From positions 186,001 to 250,000 of the forward strand of contig NZ_JYLH01000006.1 of assembly GCF_001439685.1 (NCBI RefSeq): a DNA stretch of 64,000 nt, given 5' to 3'. A program made the position numbers and the translations under genes. The notes beneath the pieces were generated by a model, which did no database searches, was not told the DNA's origin, and saw only the letters and a list, made by a program, of their open reading frames with translations. Source of the DNA: Pseudomonas libanensis (lineage in GTDB: Bacteria; Pseudomonadota; Gammaproteobacteria; Pseudomonadales; Pseudomonadaceae). Each line of letters starts with the position of its first letter. Position 1 is the stretch's first letter. Below, one piece after another: positions 43,955 through 53,705 of the stretch.

Positions 43955-46075
43955 ATGGCCCAGCCCATGAACATGGATGACGTGCTGCAAACGTTCATTG
44001 CCGAGAGTCGCGAGCTTCTATTGCAAATGGAAGATGCGCTGCTGCAGATCGAGCAGTCCCCGCAGGACCTGGACACCATCAACGGCCTGTTCCGCGTGGC
44101 CCACACCATCAAAGGGTCGGCCGGCCTCTTTGGCCTGATGCCGATCGTTGAGTTCACCCATGTCGCCGAGAGCGTCCTGGATCGTGTACGCAGCCTGGAA
44201 GTGAGGGTGGACGAGGCCTTGAGCGCGCTGTTTCTTGACGCCCGTGACCATATCGGCCAACTGATCGACCTGCTGGCCGAGGATGGCGACCTTGACCGCC
44301 TGGGTGAACCGTTGCGGGTTCAGGGCCAGCGCTTGGCTGAGCGCCTGTCGATGTATCTGCAAGCGCCCGTCGCGCCGCCTGCATCGGTTCCTCAAGACCA
44401 GCCGCCAGCGGCTGCCGAAGGGCCCGGTCACTGGCATCTTTCCGTGCGTTTTGGTGCGGACATGTTTCGCAATGGCATGGACCCCCTGGCGTTCCTGCGT
44501 TACCTGAGCACCCTGGGGCACTTGGCGCATACCGTCACGCTGCTCGACGCATTGCCGCCTTTGCTATCGATGGACCCGGAAACCAACTACCTGGGCTTTG
44601 AACTGGCGCTGGTCAGCGACGCCTCGCGGGAAGTCATCGACGGCGCCTTCGATTTTGTCCGCGATGACGCCCTGGTGCTGATCCTGGCGCCCCAGGCCGA
44701 TATCCAGGCGTATCGCACGCACATCGACGGGCTGCCGGAAGACAATGCGGTGTTGCTGGAGCTGTTGGTTCGCTGCGGCACTTTGACTGAGGCTCAGGCC
44801 GCGCTCGTTATCCAGGAAGGGTCGCCAATGCCTGCCGCGCCTGAAGTCGCACAGGATTCGCCGCCCAAGGCCGGTAAAGGCGCGGCCAATAATGAAGGCA
44901 GCCTGATTCGGGTCGATGCCGCCAAGCTGGATCAACTGATCAACTTGGTCGGTGAGCTGATCATCGCCGGCGCCGGCGCCAACCTGGTGGCGGTGCGCAG
45001 TGGGATTGGCGAGATGATCGAGGCGACCAGCCTGTTATCGCGGTTGGTGGAGGAGGTGCGTGACTCGGCACTGACCTTGCGCATGGTGCAGATCGGCGCA
45101 ACCTTCACCCGCTTCCAGCGCGTGGTCCGGGATGTGTCCAAAGAGTTGGGCAAGGACATCGTGCTGCGCATCGGCGGTGGCGAAACCGAACTGGACAAGA
45201 CGGTCGTCGAGCGCATTGGCGACCCGTTGACGCACTTGGTGCGCAATGCCATGGACCATGGCATCGAGGCGGTGTCGACTCGCCTGCAACGGGGCAAGCC
45301 GGCCCAGGGCACCGTACGCCTGAATGCCTACCATGAATCCGGCAGCATCGTGATCGAGGTGTCGGACGACGGTGGCGGCCTGGCCAAGCACAAGATCCTT
45401 GCCAAGGCCCGCGAGCGTGGCCTGGTCGGGGAGGGCCAGGTACCGGCCGACAAAGACATCCTGAACCTGATCTTCGAGCCAGGCTTCTCCACCGCCGATC
45501 AGGTCAGCAACCTGTCCGGCCGCGGGGTCGGCATGGACGTGGTCAAGCGCAATATCACCGCATTACGCGGCAGCGTGAGCCTTGAGAGCGAAGAGGGGCA
45601 GGGCACCACGGTACGCATTCGTTTGCCGCTGACCCTGGCAATCATCGACGGCTTTCTGATCGGTGTGGGCAAGGCCTCTTATGTCATCCCGCTGAACATG
45701 GTGGAGGAGTGCATCGAGTTGGCGCCTGGGCAGGGGGCTGAATCCGGCTTCCTGGACCTGCGCGGCGATGTGCTGCCGATCTTGCGGCTGCGCGACATGT
45801 TTGCCGTGCAAGAGCCGGGCGGCATCCGCGAAAACGTCGTCGTCGTGCACTACGCCGGCTTGCGTGCCGGCCTGGTGGTCGATCGCTTGCAGGGGGAGTT
45901 TCAAACCGTGATCAAGCCCTTGGGCAAAGTCTTCGGAGAGGCCCATGGGCTGGGTGGTTTCACCATCCTCGGGAGCGGGGCCGTGGCCCTGATCCTGGAT
46001 ATTCCCAATCTGTTGGGACTCGTTGCCAAGGAAGCCACCAACCGTTCGATCCCACGTCCTTTATCGATCCAATAA
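43955..46075 (+). CDS. cheA: CheA chemotaxis histidine kinase (cluster 2)
   Basis: 706-residue CheA with Hpt His50 ([15 protein letters not shown]), P2-like region (about 150-240), dimerisation, ATPase ([31 protein letters not shown]) and CheW-like P5 domains. Start at ATG 43955, four bases after the STAS stop; the frame opens earlier but inside the STAS gene. The P2-to-P3 linker is longer than in the cluster 1 copy. Full set of active-site residues. Confidence 0.95.
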   Translation: MAQPMNMDDVLQTFIAESRELLLQMEDALLQIEQSPQDLDTINGLFRVAHTIKGSAGLFGLMPIVEFTHVAESVLDRVRSLEVRVDEALSALFLDARDHIGQLIDLLAEDGDLDRLGEPLRVQGQRLAERLSMYLQAPVAPPASVPQDQPPAAAEGPGHWHLSVRFGADMFRNGMDPLAFLRYLSTLGHLAHTVTLLDALPPLLSMDPETNYLGFELALVSDASREVIDGAFDFVRDDALVLILAPQADIQAYRTHIDGLPEDNAVLLELLVRCGTLTEAQAALVIQEGSPMPAAPEVAQDSPPKAGKGAANNEGSLIRVDAAKLDQLINLVGELIIAGAGANLVAVRSGIGEMIEATSLLSRLVEEVRDSALTLRMVQIGATFTRFQRVVRDVSKELGKDIVLRIGGGETELDKTVVERIGDPLTHLVRNAMDHGIEAVSTRLQRGKPAQGTVRLNAYHESGSIVIEVSDDGGGLAKHKILAKARERGLVGEGQVPADKDILNLIFEPGFSTADQVSNLSGRGVGMDVVKRNITALRGSVSLESEEGQGTTVRIRLPLTLAIIDGFLIGVGKASYVIPLNMVEECIELAPGQGAESGFLDLRGDVLPILRLRDMFAVQEPGGIRENVVVVHYAGLRAGLVVDRLQGEFQTVIKPLGKVFGEAHGLGGFTILGSGAVALILDIPNLLGLVAKEATNRSIPRPLSIQ

Positions 46076-46097
46076 GCGTCATCAGGAGTTCCTCGCC

Positions 46098-48515
46098 ATG
46101 ACCGTTATCAAAAATATTACGCTGTTGATTTTCACGGCAATGCTGGGCGTCGTCGTGTTGGGTGGCACCAGTTTCTATCTGACCAGTGAAGTCAACTCCA
46201 GCGCCAGTTTTGCCAGCGTCAACACGGTACCCAGCCTGCTTGAGATCGATCGCGCCGCCGAGGCTTTCGCCAGCCTGCACGCCTTGCAATGGGAGCACCT
46301 GAATGAATCGGGCAAGAGCACGGTTGCGCCGTACGCCGCACTGATAGCGCAGCATTTGGGTAATATCGACAACGCCCTGGAGCGCTACCGGACCCAACTG
46401 GCTATCGACGCGCATGATGCGGCGTTGTTGAGCCAGTTGCGCACCCGGTTTGACGAGTTTGCAACCTTGCAGGGGCGATTCGACAAACTGGTTGAAACAG
46501 GCGATATCGCCGGCGCTCGCGCGTTGCTCGAAGCGAGCCAGCCTCTGCAAACGGCGACCCAGGCGGCAATCGCCGATGTGCGCCAATACAACCTGGAGCT
46601 GGGGCGCAAGGCACAGCTGCTGGCCACCAGCACTGAGCAGAATGCCCGCTACATTATTGTGCTGATCGGCGCGCTCACACTGCTGGTCACTGGACTGATG
46701 GGCTTACTGCTGGCACGCAATCTCATGCGCCAGCTGGGTGGTGAACCCGCGAGCGTCCGCGCCTTTGCTGCGCGCTTGTCAGCCGGCGAGTTGGAAGCAA
46801 AAGCCACCCTCAAGGCCGGTGATACCACGAGCTTGATGGCTTGCATGCAACAGTTGGGCGCGAACCTGCAGGCGCTGGTCGCGCAGATAAACACGATGTC
46901 CAGCGAGCATGACAAGGGTGAGATCGACGCACAGATCGACGTAAATCGCTTTCACGCAAGCTACCGTTCGATGGCCCAGGGCATCAACGACATGGTCAAC
47001 GGCCATATCGCGGTGAAGAAAAAAGCCATGGCGTGCATCCGTGCCTTTGGCGAAGGTGATCTATCGGCGCAGTTGGAACAGTTCCCCGGCAAGAAAGCCT
47101 TCATCAATGAAAATATCGAGCTGCTGCGTAGCAATATCCTGGCGCTGATCAATGAAATGCAGCACATGTCCAGCGAGCACGAGAAAGGTGACATTGACGT
47201 CATGATCGATGTCGAGCGCTTTAGCGGTTCGTACCGTGAAATCGGCCAGGGCATCAATGCCATGGTCAGTGGCCATATCAGTGTGAAGAAAAAGGCCATG
47301 GCCTGCATTCGCGCGTTCGGCGAAGGCGATTTGGCTGCGCCCCTGGAGCAGTTCCCTGGCAAGAAAGCCTTCATCAACGAGAACATCGAGCAATTGCGCG
47401 CCAACATCCTGGCCCTGGTCGAAGACACGCGCCAGATCAGTGACAGCGCGATGATCGGCAAACTCGATACCCGGCCGGATGCCTCTCGCCATCAGGGCGA
47501 TTTCCGTCGCATCATCCTGGGAATCAACGGCTCGCTGGATGCGATCATCGTGCCGATCACCGAAGCCATGGACGTCCTGGCGTCGATCTCCAGTGGCGAT
47601 CTGACCCGGACCATCGTAGGTGACTATCAAGGCAAGTTCCTGGAGCTGAAAAACTCGGTCAACGGCACCGTGGAAAAACTCTCGGAAATCATCGGCGAAG
47701 TGCGCGGGTCGGCCGACTCGTTGTCCAGCGCTTCCGAGGAGATCTCCGCCACCGCCCAGAGCATGGCGCAATCGGCGTCCGAACAGGCGGCATCGGTGGA
47801 GCAAACCTCGGCGTCGATGGAGCAAATGTCAGCGTCCATCGCCCAGAACACCGAAAACGCCAAGGTAACCGATGGCATGGCGGGCAAGGCTAACAAAGAG
47901 GCGTCCGAAGGCGGTCGCGCCGTGAAGGACACGGTGGCGGCGATGAAGACCATCGCTGAAAAAATCGGCATCGTCGATTCCATCGCCTACCAGACCAACC
48001 TGTTGGCGCTCAACGCGGCGATTGAAGCGGCGCGGGCCGGCGAGCACGGTAAAGGCTTCGCGGTGGTGGCAGCCGAGGTGCGCAAATTGGCCGAGCGCAG
48101 CCAGATCGCGGCGCAGGAAATCAGTGAAGTGGCCAAGAACAGCGTGGCCCTGGCCGAACGGGCGGGCAACCTGCTGGATGAAATCGTGCCTTCGATCGCC
48201 AAGACCTCTGACCTGGTGCAGGAAATTGCGGCCGCCTCGGAAGAACAATCCATTGGCTCCGAGCAGATCAACAGCGCGATGTCGCAAATGAGCCAACTGA
48301 CTCAGCAAAACGCATCGGCCTCCGAAGAGTTGGCCGCGACTGCCGAGGAAATGAGCGGCCAGGCCGAGCAGTTGCAGGAACTGATGGGCTTTTTCACCGT
48401 ACAGGGCAAGCGCGTCGGGCGCGCTGTTGCACCGTCGGGTCTGGGGCGTGCGGCGTCGCTGTCGGATCATGACAGCCGTGCGGTGGAGAGCGGTTTCGTC
48501 CGCTTCGGGAGTTGA
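46098..48515 (+). CDS. Transmembrane chemoreceptor with tandem HAMP-like repeats (cluster 2)
   Basis: 805-residue receptor: TM1 (about 7-27), periplasmic helical bundle (about 28-180), TM2 (about 183-206), then about 280 residues of HAMP-type modules before the signalling hairpin ([21 protein letters not shown]). Two 90-residue units (nt 46896-47165 and 47166-47435) are near-identical, both with MSSEH..KG and [16 protein letters not shown]. It ends GFVRFGS, close to the EFTRF end of the cluster 1 receptor. ATG follows AGGAGTTCCTCGCC. Confidence 0.92.
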   Translation: MTVIKNITLLIFTAMLGVVVLGGTSFYLTSEVNSSASFASVNTVPSLLEIDRAAEAFASLHALQWEHLNESGKSTVAPYAALIAQHLGNIDNALERYRTQLAIDAHDAALLSQLRTRFDEFATLQGRFDKLVETGDIAGARALLEASQPLQTATQAAIADVRQYNLELGRKAQLLATSTEQNARYIIVLIGALTLLVTGLMGLLLARNLMRQLGGEPASVRAFAARLSAGELEAKATLKAGDTTSLMACMQQLGANLQALVAQINTMSSEHDKGEIDAQIDVNRFHASYRSMAQGINDMVNGHIAVKKKAMACIRAFGEGDLSAQLEQFPGKKAFINENIELLRSNILALINEMQHMSSEHEKGDIDVMIDVERFSGSYREIGQGINAMVSGHISVKKKAMACIRAFGEGDLAAPLEQFPGKKAFINENIEQLRANILALVEDTRQISDSAMIGKLDTRPDASRHQGDFRRIILGINGSLDAIIVPITEAMDVLASISSGDLTRTIVGDYQGKFLELKNSVNGTVEKLSEIIGEVRGSADSLSSASEEISATAQSMAQSASEQAASVEQTSASMEQMSASIAQNTENAKVTDGMAGKANKEASEGGRAVKDTVAAMKTIAEKIGIVDSIAYQTNLLALNAAIEAARAGEHGKGFAVVAAEVRKLAERSQIAAQEISEVAKNSVALAERAGNLLDEIVPSIAKTSDLVQEIAAASEEQSIGSEQINSAMSQMSQLTQQNASASEELAATAEEMSGQAEQLQELMGFFTVQGKRVGRAVAPSGLGRAASLSDHDSRAVESGFVRFGS
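46896..47435 (+). repeat. In-frame 270-bp tandem repeat in the cluster 2 receptor gene
   Basis: Two head-to-tail copies of 270 bp (90 codons each), starting at ATGTCCAGCGAGCA in both. The encoded units share more than two thirds of residues, with [16 protein letters not shown] identical and [12 protein letters not shown] identical. They read as duplicated HAMP-linker modules. Confidence 0.9.
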
Positions 48516-48518
48516 CCC

Positions 48519-49031
48519 ATGAGTGCCTCAGCCGTTGTGCCTGGCACTTCAGCCCCAGCGCTGCAAGGCGGCGAGCCCTTGCAGTACCTGACCTTCTCGG
48601 CTGATCAGGAGATGTACGCGGTCAACACACTGAGCGTTCGCGAAATCATCGAATACAGCCAGGTGACCAGCGTGCCGATGATGCCGGAGTTCCTGCGCGG
48701 GGTGATCAATCTGCGTGGCTCGGTGGTACCGGTGGTGGACCTCAAGGCCCGGTTCGGCAAGGGCGTGACGGACCTTGGCAGCCGCACGTGCATCGTCATT
48801 CTCGAAGCGGCCAAGGAGGGCGAGTCCCAGGTGCTGGGAGTGGTGGTGGACTCGGTCAGCGAGGTGATCGAGATCCTCGATATCGACATCAAGCCCGCGC
48901 CGGCCTTCGGCAACCCTATTCGTACCGACTTCATCAGGGGGATGACCAAGGTGCGAGGTGCGTTTGTCACGCTGCTGCAAATCGAGCAGGTGCTGTGCGT
49001 CGATGAGATCGCCGGCCTGATGCGCGCTTGA
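48519..49031 (+). CDS. cheW: CheW coupling protein, first copy (cluster 2)
   Basis: 170-residue CheW (LTFSADQEMYAVNTLSVREIIEY; GVINLRGSVVPVVDL). Corresponds in position to the single CheW of cluster 1. Starts three bases after the receptor stop. Confidence 0.94.
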   Translation: MSASAVVPGTSAPALQGGEPLQYLTFSADQEMYAVNTLSVREIIEYSQVTSVPMMPEFLRGVINLRGSVVPVVDLKARFGKGVTDLGSRTCIVILEAAKEGESQVLGVVVDSVSEVIEILDIDIKPAPAFGNPIRTDFIRGMTKVRGAFVTLLQIEQVLCVDEIAGLMRA

Positions 49032-49087
49032 GGTGTACGACCGTGCCCCCCAGGTGCGGGCGCAAAGCAATTGATCCGAGGTGAATC

Positions 49088-49612
49088 ATGGCGTTATCCA
49101 TCGAAAGTCCTGGCAGTGCTGCGATCTCGGGCCCGAGCCAATACCTCACCTTCGAGTTAGGCGGGGAGATGTTCGCGGTCGGCACGCTCAACGTGCGCGA
49201 GATCATCGAATATGGGCCGATCACCCATGTGCCGTTGCTGCCGGCCAGCCTGCGCGGGGTGATCAATCTGCGAGGCGCTGCGGTGCCGATACTGGACCTG
49301 GGCGTGCGCTTTCGCGGCGAACGGACGCTGCAAACCTCAAGAACCTGCTTTGTGATTCTGGAGGTACTGGTCGGTAGCGTGCGCAAGCCGGTGGGCATCA
49401 TTGTGGATGCAGTCAGCGAGGTGCTTGAAATCGCCGAGCAGGATATCGAACCTTCGCTGAGTGTCGGCACCGAGGTCAGGGCCGATTTTCTGTTGGGTAT
49501 CGGCAAATTGGACAGCGGTTTTGTGCTGTTACTGGATATTGGTCGCGTGTTGTCCCTGGAACCGATCGAGGTGCTGGCAGACCTTGAAGCCTTGCTGCCT
49601 GCCACCGCCTGA
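49088..49612 (+). CDS. cheW: CheW coupling protein, second copy (cluster 2)
   Basis: 174-residue CheW, 56 bases after the first and clearly related to it (LTFELGGEMFAVGTLNVREIIEY; GVINLRGAAVPILDL). ATG follows GAGGTGAATC. Presence of two CheW proteins is the main gene-content difference from cluster 1; it may serve a different receptor set or adjust array stoichiometry. Confidence 0.94.
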   Translation: MALSIESPGSAAISGPSQYLTFELGGEMFAVGTLNVREIIEYGPITHVPLLPASLRGVINLRGAAVPILDLGVRFRGERTLQTSRTCFVILEVLVGSVRKPVGIIVDAVSEVLEIAEQDIEPSLSVGTEVRADFLLGIGKLDSGFVLLLDIGRVLSLEPIEVLADLEALLPATA

Positions 49613-49632
49613 TCAACTTTTGGGATGCCCTT

Positions 49633-50436
49633 ATGAACGTTATTCTTTCCGACGCCGAGTTCCAGCAGTTTCGCAGCCTTATCCATCAGATCGCCGGCAT
49701 CAGCCTGTCCGATGCGAAAAAACAGTTGGTCAGCGCACGGCTTGCCAAGCGACTGCAGGCGTTCGAGCTCACGACCTACGGTGCTTACTACAAGGTGTTG
49801 ATGAAGGACGCCACGGAACTGCAGGTGGCAGTAGACATGCTGACCACCAACGAGACCTATTTTTTCCGTGAGCCCAAGCATTTTGACTTCCTGCGTGACG
49901 TGGCCCTGCCCGAACTGCGTGGCAACGCAACGCTGCGGGTATGGAGTGGCGCCTGCTCCACCGGTGAAGAACCTTACACCCTGGCGATGGTGCTGGCCGA
50001 CAACCTGGCCGGTCGGCCCTGGGAGATCATGGCGTCGGACATCAGCAGCCGTGTGTTGGATAAAGCCCGCCAAGGGCGCTACCCCCTCGAGGGTATACGC
50101 GGCATTCCCGAAGCGCTGCTGCACAAATATTGCCTCAAGGGCGTCGGCGCCAACCACGGTTGCTTCATGATCGAGCCGGCGCTCGCGGCGAAAATCGATT
50201 TCCAGGCGATCAATTTGAACAATCCGCTGCCGAAAGTCGGCATGTTCGACGTGATCTTCCTGCGCAACGTGATGATCTATTTCGACAGCGATACCAAAGT
50301 GCAGGTCGTCAAGCGTCTGGTCAGCCATCTCAAGCCCGGCGGCTATTTTCTGGTCAGTCACTCGGAAAGCCTCAACGGCGTGACCGACGAGCTGAAGCTG
50401 ATCAAGCCGTCGATCTATCGGAGGCCACATGCCTGA
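49633..50436 (+). CDS. cheR: CheR receptor methyltransferase (cluster 2)
   Basis: 267-residue methyltransferase with helical N-domain and SAM motif VWSGACSTGEEPYTLAM; TNETYFFREPKHF and FLRNVMIYFD blocks as in the cluster 1 copy. Overlaps cheD by 8 bases. Confidence 0.95.
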   Translation: MNVILSDAEFQQFRSLIHQIAGISLSDAKKQLVSARLAKRLQAFELTTYGAYYKVLMKDATELQVAVDMLTTNETYFFREPKHFDFLRDVALPELRGNATLRVWSGACSTGEEPYTLAMVLADNLAGRPWEIMASDISSRVLDKARQGRYPLEGIRGIPEALLHKYCLKGVGANHGCFMIEPALAAKIDFQAINLNNPLPKVGMFDVIFLRNVMIYFDSDTKVQVVKRLVSHLKPGGYFLVSHSESLNGVTDELKLIKPSIYRRPHA

Positions 50437-50950
50437 CACTCAACCTTCCCGCGAGGTGTTCCTGAATCCTGGCGAGTGGTTTTTCGGCACCGGCGCGATC
50501 CGGCTGCGCACGGTGCTGGGCTCCTGCGTGGCCCTGGTGTTCTGGCATCCGCAGCGCTTGTTGGGCGGCATGTGTCACTACCTGCTGCCCCAGCGTGCTG
50601 CGACGAGCGCCAAGCCCCTGGACGGTCGATATGGCGATGAGGCGCTGCAACTGCTGCTCGATGCCATGCGCGCGAGCAAGGTGCCGCCGACGGAGTTCAG
50701 GATCAATGTGTATGGCGGCGGGAATATGTTTCCCGGGCTGGTGCGCCCGGACAACCACTACGTCGGGCAACGCAATGTCGAGCAAGCCCGGCGCCTGCTC
50801 GACGTGCATCACCTGCGGTGCCTGAACTGGCACGTGGAAGGCGTGGGGTATCGCGCCGTGGTATTCGACCTGGCCAATGGCGATATTCAACTCAACTATC
50901 TGGCGCTGCAGCGCCCCCTCAGCAGCCCTCAACGAGAGCGTGCGCTATGA
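50429..50950 (+). CDS. cheD: CheD receptor glutamine deamidase (cluster 2)
   Basis: 173-residue CheD with catalytic Cys and His in [12 protein letters not shown] and GGMCHYLLP. Overlaps cheR upstream and cheB downstream (ATGA), so the three are translationally linked. Confidence 0.93.
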   Translation: MPDTQPSREVFLNPGEWFFGTGAIRLRTVLGSCVALVFWHPQRLLGGMCHYLLPQRAATSAKPLDGRYGDEALQLLLDAMRASKVPPTEFRINVYGGGNMFPGLVRPDNHYVGQRNVEQARRLLDVHHLRCLNWHVEGVGYRAVVFDLANGDIQLNYLALQRPLSSPQRERAL

Positions 50951-52002
50951 GTCCTATCAAAGTACTGATCATTGACGACTCTGCCGTGGTCCGCCAGGTA
51001 TTGACGGCGACCCTTGGACGAGACCCCGCCATTGAAGTGATAGGCGCGGCGGCGGATCCGGTGTTCGCCATGGATAAAATGAACAAGCAATGGCCGGATG
51101 TGATCGTGCTGGACGTCGAGATGCCGCGCATGGATGGCATTACGTTCCTCAAGAAACTCATGGCCGAACGCCCCACGCCGGTGGTCATCTGCTCGACCTT
51201 GACCGAGAAGGGCGCGGCCACCACCATGCAGGCGTTGGCGGCAGGGGCCGTCAGTATCGTCACCAAGCCGCAGTTGAATTTGCGCCAGTTCCTGACCGAC
51301 AGCGCCGATGAACTGGCGGGGGCCGTCAAGGCCGCAGCCAAGGCCAACATGAAACGGATGGTGGCGTGCGGTGAACGTGCTCCCCAGAGGGTGAGTGCCG
51401 ACGCCATTCTTGCGGCGGGCGCCCAGGCAATGGCGCGTACCACCGAAAATATTGTCGCCATCGGCACCTCAACAGGCGGTACTCAAGCCCTGGAGTTCAT
51501 ACTGACCGCGCTGCCCAGGGTGTGCCCGGGCATCGTGATCGTGCAGCACATGCCTGAACACTTCACCGCGGCGTTTGCCGAGCGACTCAATCGACTGTGT
51601 GAAATCGAGGTCAGGGAGGCGAAAAATGGCGACCGGGTCATCCCCGGTTGCGCATTGATCGCCCCCGGCGGCCGACACATGGTGCTCAAGCGCAACGGTG
51701 CCCAATACCAGGTGGAAATCGTTGACGGCCCACCGGTGAGCCGGCATCGGCCCTCGGTTGACGTGCTGTTTCGTTCCGTTGCCCGCAGTGCCGGTGGCAA
51801 CGCGCTGGGCATCATCATGACCGGGATGGGCGACGACGGCGCGCGCGGGCTCAAGGAGATGTTCGACGCCGGTGCCGCCACGGTGGCCCAGGACGAGGCC
51901 AGTTGCGTGGTGTTCGGCATGCCCAAGGAAGCGATCAAGCTCAACGCCGCCCAGCGCATCATGGCGTTGGAGGATATTCATCGGGCGATTTTGCATCGGT
52001 GA
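50947..52002 (+). CDS. cheB: CheB receptor methylesterase (cluster 2)
   Basis: 351-residue CheB: receiver Asp56 ([11 protein letters not shown]), esterase Ser in GTSTGGTQ, His in VQHMPEHF, Asp in [12 protein letters not shown] at 50947 gives a normal receiver start; the open frame upstream lies inside cheD. The last 190 bases nearly match those of the cluster 1 cheB. Last gene of the chemosensory block. Confidence 0.95.
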   Translation: MSPIKVLIIDDSAVVRQVLTATLGRDPAIEVIGAAADPVFAMDKMNKQWPDVIVLDVEMPRMDGITFLKKLMAERPTPVVICSTLTEKGAATTMQALAAGAVSIVTKPQLNLRQFLTDSADELAGAVKAAAKANMKRMVACGERAPQRVSADAILAAGAQAMARTTENIVAIGTSTGGTQALEFILTALPRVCPGIVIVQHMPEHFTAAFAERLNRLCEIEVREAKNGDRVIPGCALIAPGGRHMVLKRNGAQYQVEIVDGPPVSRHRPSVDVLFRSVARSAGGNALGIIMTGMGDDGARGLKEMFDAGAATVAQDEASCVVFGMPKEAIKLNAAQRIMALEDIHRAILHR

Positions 52003-52573
52003 ACTTGTCTGCCAGGCTGCTTATGCCGGTACACAACTCTGGCGTGACCCTGAACCTGTAACGAGTTAGCTTGATTTCGTGGCGGTCTGCTTGACTGCAC
52101 GCGATAAAAATGTGGGAGGGGGCTTGCCCCCGATGGCCATAGGTATCTACACAACTTTGGGGCGACGCTGGACCTGTGGCGAGGGAGCTTGCTCCCGTGA
52201 CGGACTGACAGCCGACGCTGATCGAGCTGACGCACCGCGATCCAAATGTGGGAGCTGGCTTGCCTGCGATGACGGCCTGCCAGCCGATGCCAATCTACCT
52301 GACACCCCGCAATCAAACTGTGGGAGCGGGCTTGCTCGCGAAGGCGGCCTGACAGGCGACACAGCTAGGAGGAACCGCGCGTAAAGGCTGCGCTGTTACG
52401 TAGCCTGCTTCTGTTTGGATTGTCAGATGAGCTCACGTAGAGCTGGAATGCTGAGGTGATAAAGGACGAGACCACATGAACGTGCGCTTTTCTGTTCGAG
52501 CTTGATATCCCCCAAAAAAACTACACATCCACTGCGGCGGCTTCTTACACACTTTAAGCGTGTTACCGGCTCA
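52003..52573. repeat. REP-rich gap after che cluster 2
   Basis: 571 bases without a gene. Several REP units lie in a row: near 52110-52137 (TGTGGGAGGGGGCTTGCCCC), 52177-52199, 52246-52269 and 52319-52347 (TGTGGGAGCGGGCTTGCTCG). The right copy of the 132-bp direct repeat (52138-52269) is within. From 52400 to 52573 I see nothing but a short dyad around 52548-52562 that could end the araC transcript. Confidence 0.85.
52138..52269. repeat. 132-bp direct repeat, right copy
   Basis: Perfectly identical to 28841-28972, 23,297 bp apart and in the same orientation. Carries the left-end motif TAGGTATCTACACAACTT but not the 350-bp core or a right inverted end, so it is a partial copy of the element or a product of recombination. 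Confidence 0.95.
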
Positions 52574-53359
52574 TTACCGCAATGTGGTATTGCGCAGGTA
52601 ACGGGCCGGTGAGGTGCCCAGGGTTTTACGAAACATCGTGATGAACGAGCTGACAGACTCATAGCCGAGGGCTTCAGCGGTTCTCTGCACCGATTGCCCT
52701 TCGGCCAGGCTTTGCAGGGCGACGATGATCTGCCACTGCTTGCGCCATTGCCCGAAGGTCAGGCCGGTTTCGGCTTTTACCAGGCGGGCCAGGGAGCGTT
52801 CGCTCATGGCGACGTGACGCGCCCAGCTCGCCATGGTGGCGCGGTTGGCGGGATCTTGCGCCAGTGCCCGGGCAATGGTGCGCAGCGGGTTTGAGGCGGG
52901 TAAAGGCAGGTAGAGCTGTTCGGTGGGGGCCAGTTCAAGTTCTTCAAGCAGTACGTGGGCCAACCGCGCACTCCGTGAGTCGGCCGGGTAATCCTGGGCC
53001 TGGCCGCTCAGGTGCAGGATCAGTTCCAGGATCAATGGCGACAGCGCCAAGGTACAGCAGCGATCCGGCAGCGACGCGACGCCGGGCTCCACGAACAGAA
53101 AACACACCTGCCCGTTGGCCGTCACGCGGTTGCTGTGGGCGACGCCCCCCGGAATCCACACGCCGAACCCTGACGGCACCATCCACACGCCATCTTCCAC
53201 CGTACACACAATGCCACCGCAATACGCCACCACCAGTTGCCCCTTGCGGTGCTTGTGTACGGCGGACTCGCTGTCGTTGCGCTGGGTTTCCAGCATCAGC
53301 GCTACGGCGGGCTGGGAAAGGGTGTCGTACTCAAACTGATCGACGTGGATTTCGGCCAT
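52574..53359 (-). CDS. AraC-family transcriptional regulator
   Basis: 261-residue regulator with an N-terminal cupin sensor domain (about 15-100, HKHRKGQLVVAYCGG) and a C-terminal double HTH (about 160-255, MSERSLARLVKAETGLTFGQWR; ALGYESVSSFITMFRKTLG). It is divergent from the DUF1656-HlyD-FUSC efflux operon and most likely controls it. Effector unknown. Confidence 0.9.
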   Translation of the reverse strand: MAEIHVDQFEYDTLSQPAVALMLETQRNDSESAVHKHRKGQLVVAYCGGIVCTVEDGVWMVPSGFGVWIPGGVAHSNRVTANGQVCFLFVEPGVASLPDRCCTLALSPLILELILHLSGQAQDYPADSRSARLAHVLLEELELAPTEQLYLPLPASNPLRTIARALAQDPANRATMASWARHVAMSERSLARLVKAETGLTFGQWRKQWQIIVALQSLAEGQSVQRTAEALGYESVSSFITMFRKTLGTSPARYLRNTTLR

Positions 53360-53474
53360 GCACGGTCATCCAAGGTTGTCCGAATTTGGTTATATTTTGG
53401 CAGTGTACTCAATATCGGCAGTGGCAGTCATTCCCTAGCATTACCTGCAAGCCCCGCCTTCAGTAGGCGGGCGA

Positions 53475-53693
53475 ATGCCAGACCTTCCGAACCCGGTGCT
53501 TGCCATGCTCAGCGAAATCTCGATTGCCAACCTCTACTTTCCGCCCTTGCTGGTTTACCTGGGTGCATCCGTCCTGGCCTACCAGTTGATCGAGCGCCTG
53601 ACCCGCCGCTGGCTCGACCGGGCGTGGCACCCGGCGCTGGCGCGTTTTTTCGTCTCGCTCATTGTCGTGTCGACGATGGTCGTCAATTACTGA
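53475..53693 (+). CDS. DUF1656 (AaeX-like) small membrane protein
   Basis: 72-residue protein with two predicted helices (about 18-36 and 52-70), of the DUF1656 family found in front of HlyD/FUSC pumps. ATG at 53505 (MLSEISIANLYFPPLLVY) would give the more usual family length of 62; the ribosome sites are weak for both. Role unknown, presumably part of the pump. Confidence 0.85.
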   Translation: MPDLPNPVLAMLSEISIANLYFPPLLVYLGASVLAYQLIERLTRRWLDRAWHPALARFFVSLIVVSTMVVNY

Positions 53694-53705
53694 GTGAGGC
53701 CGCGC

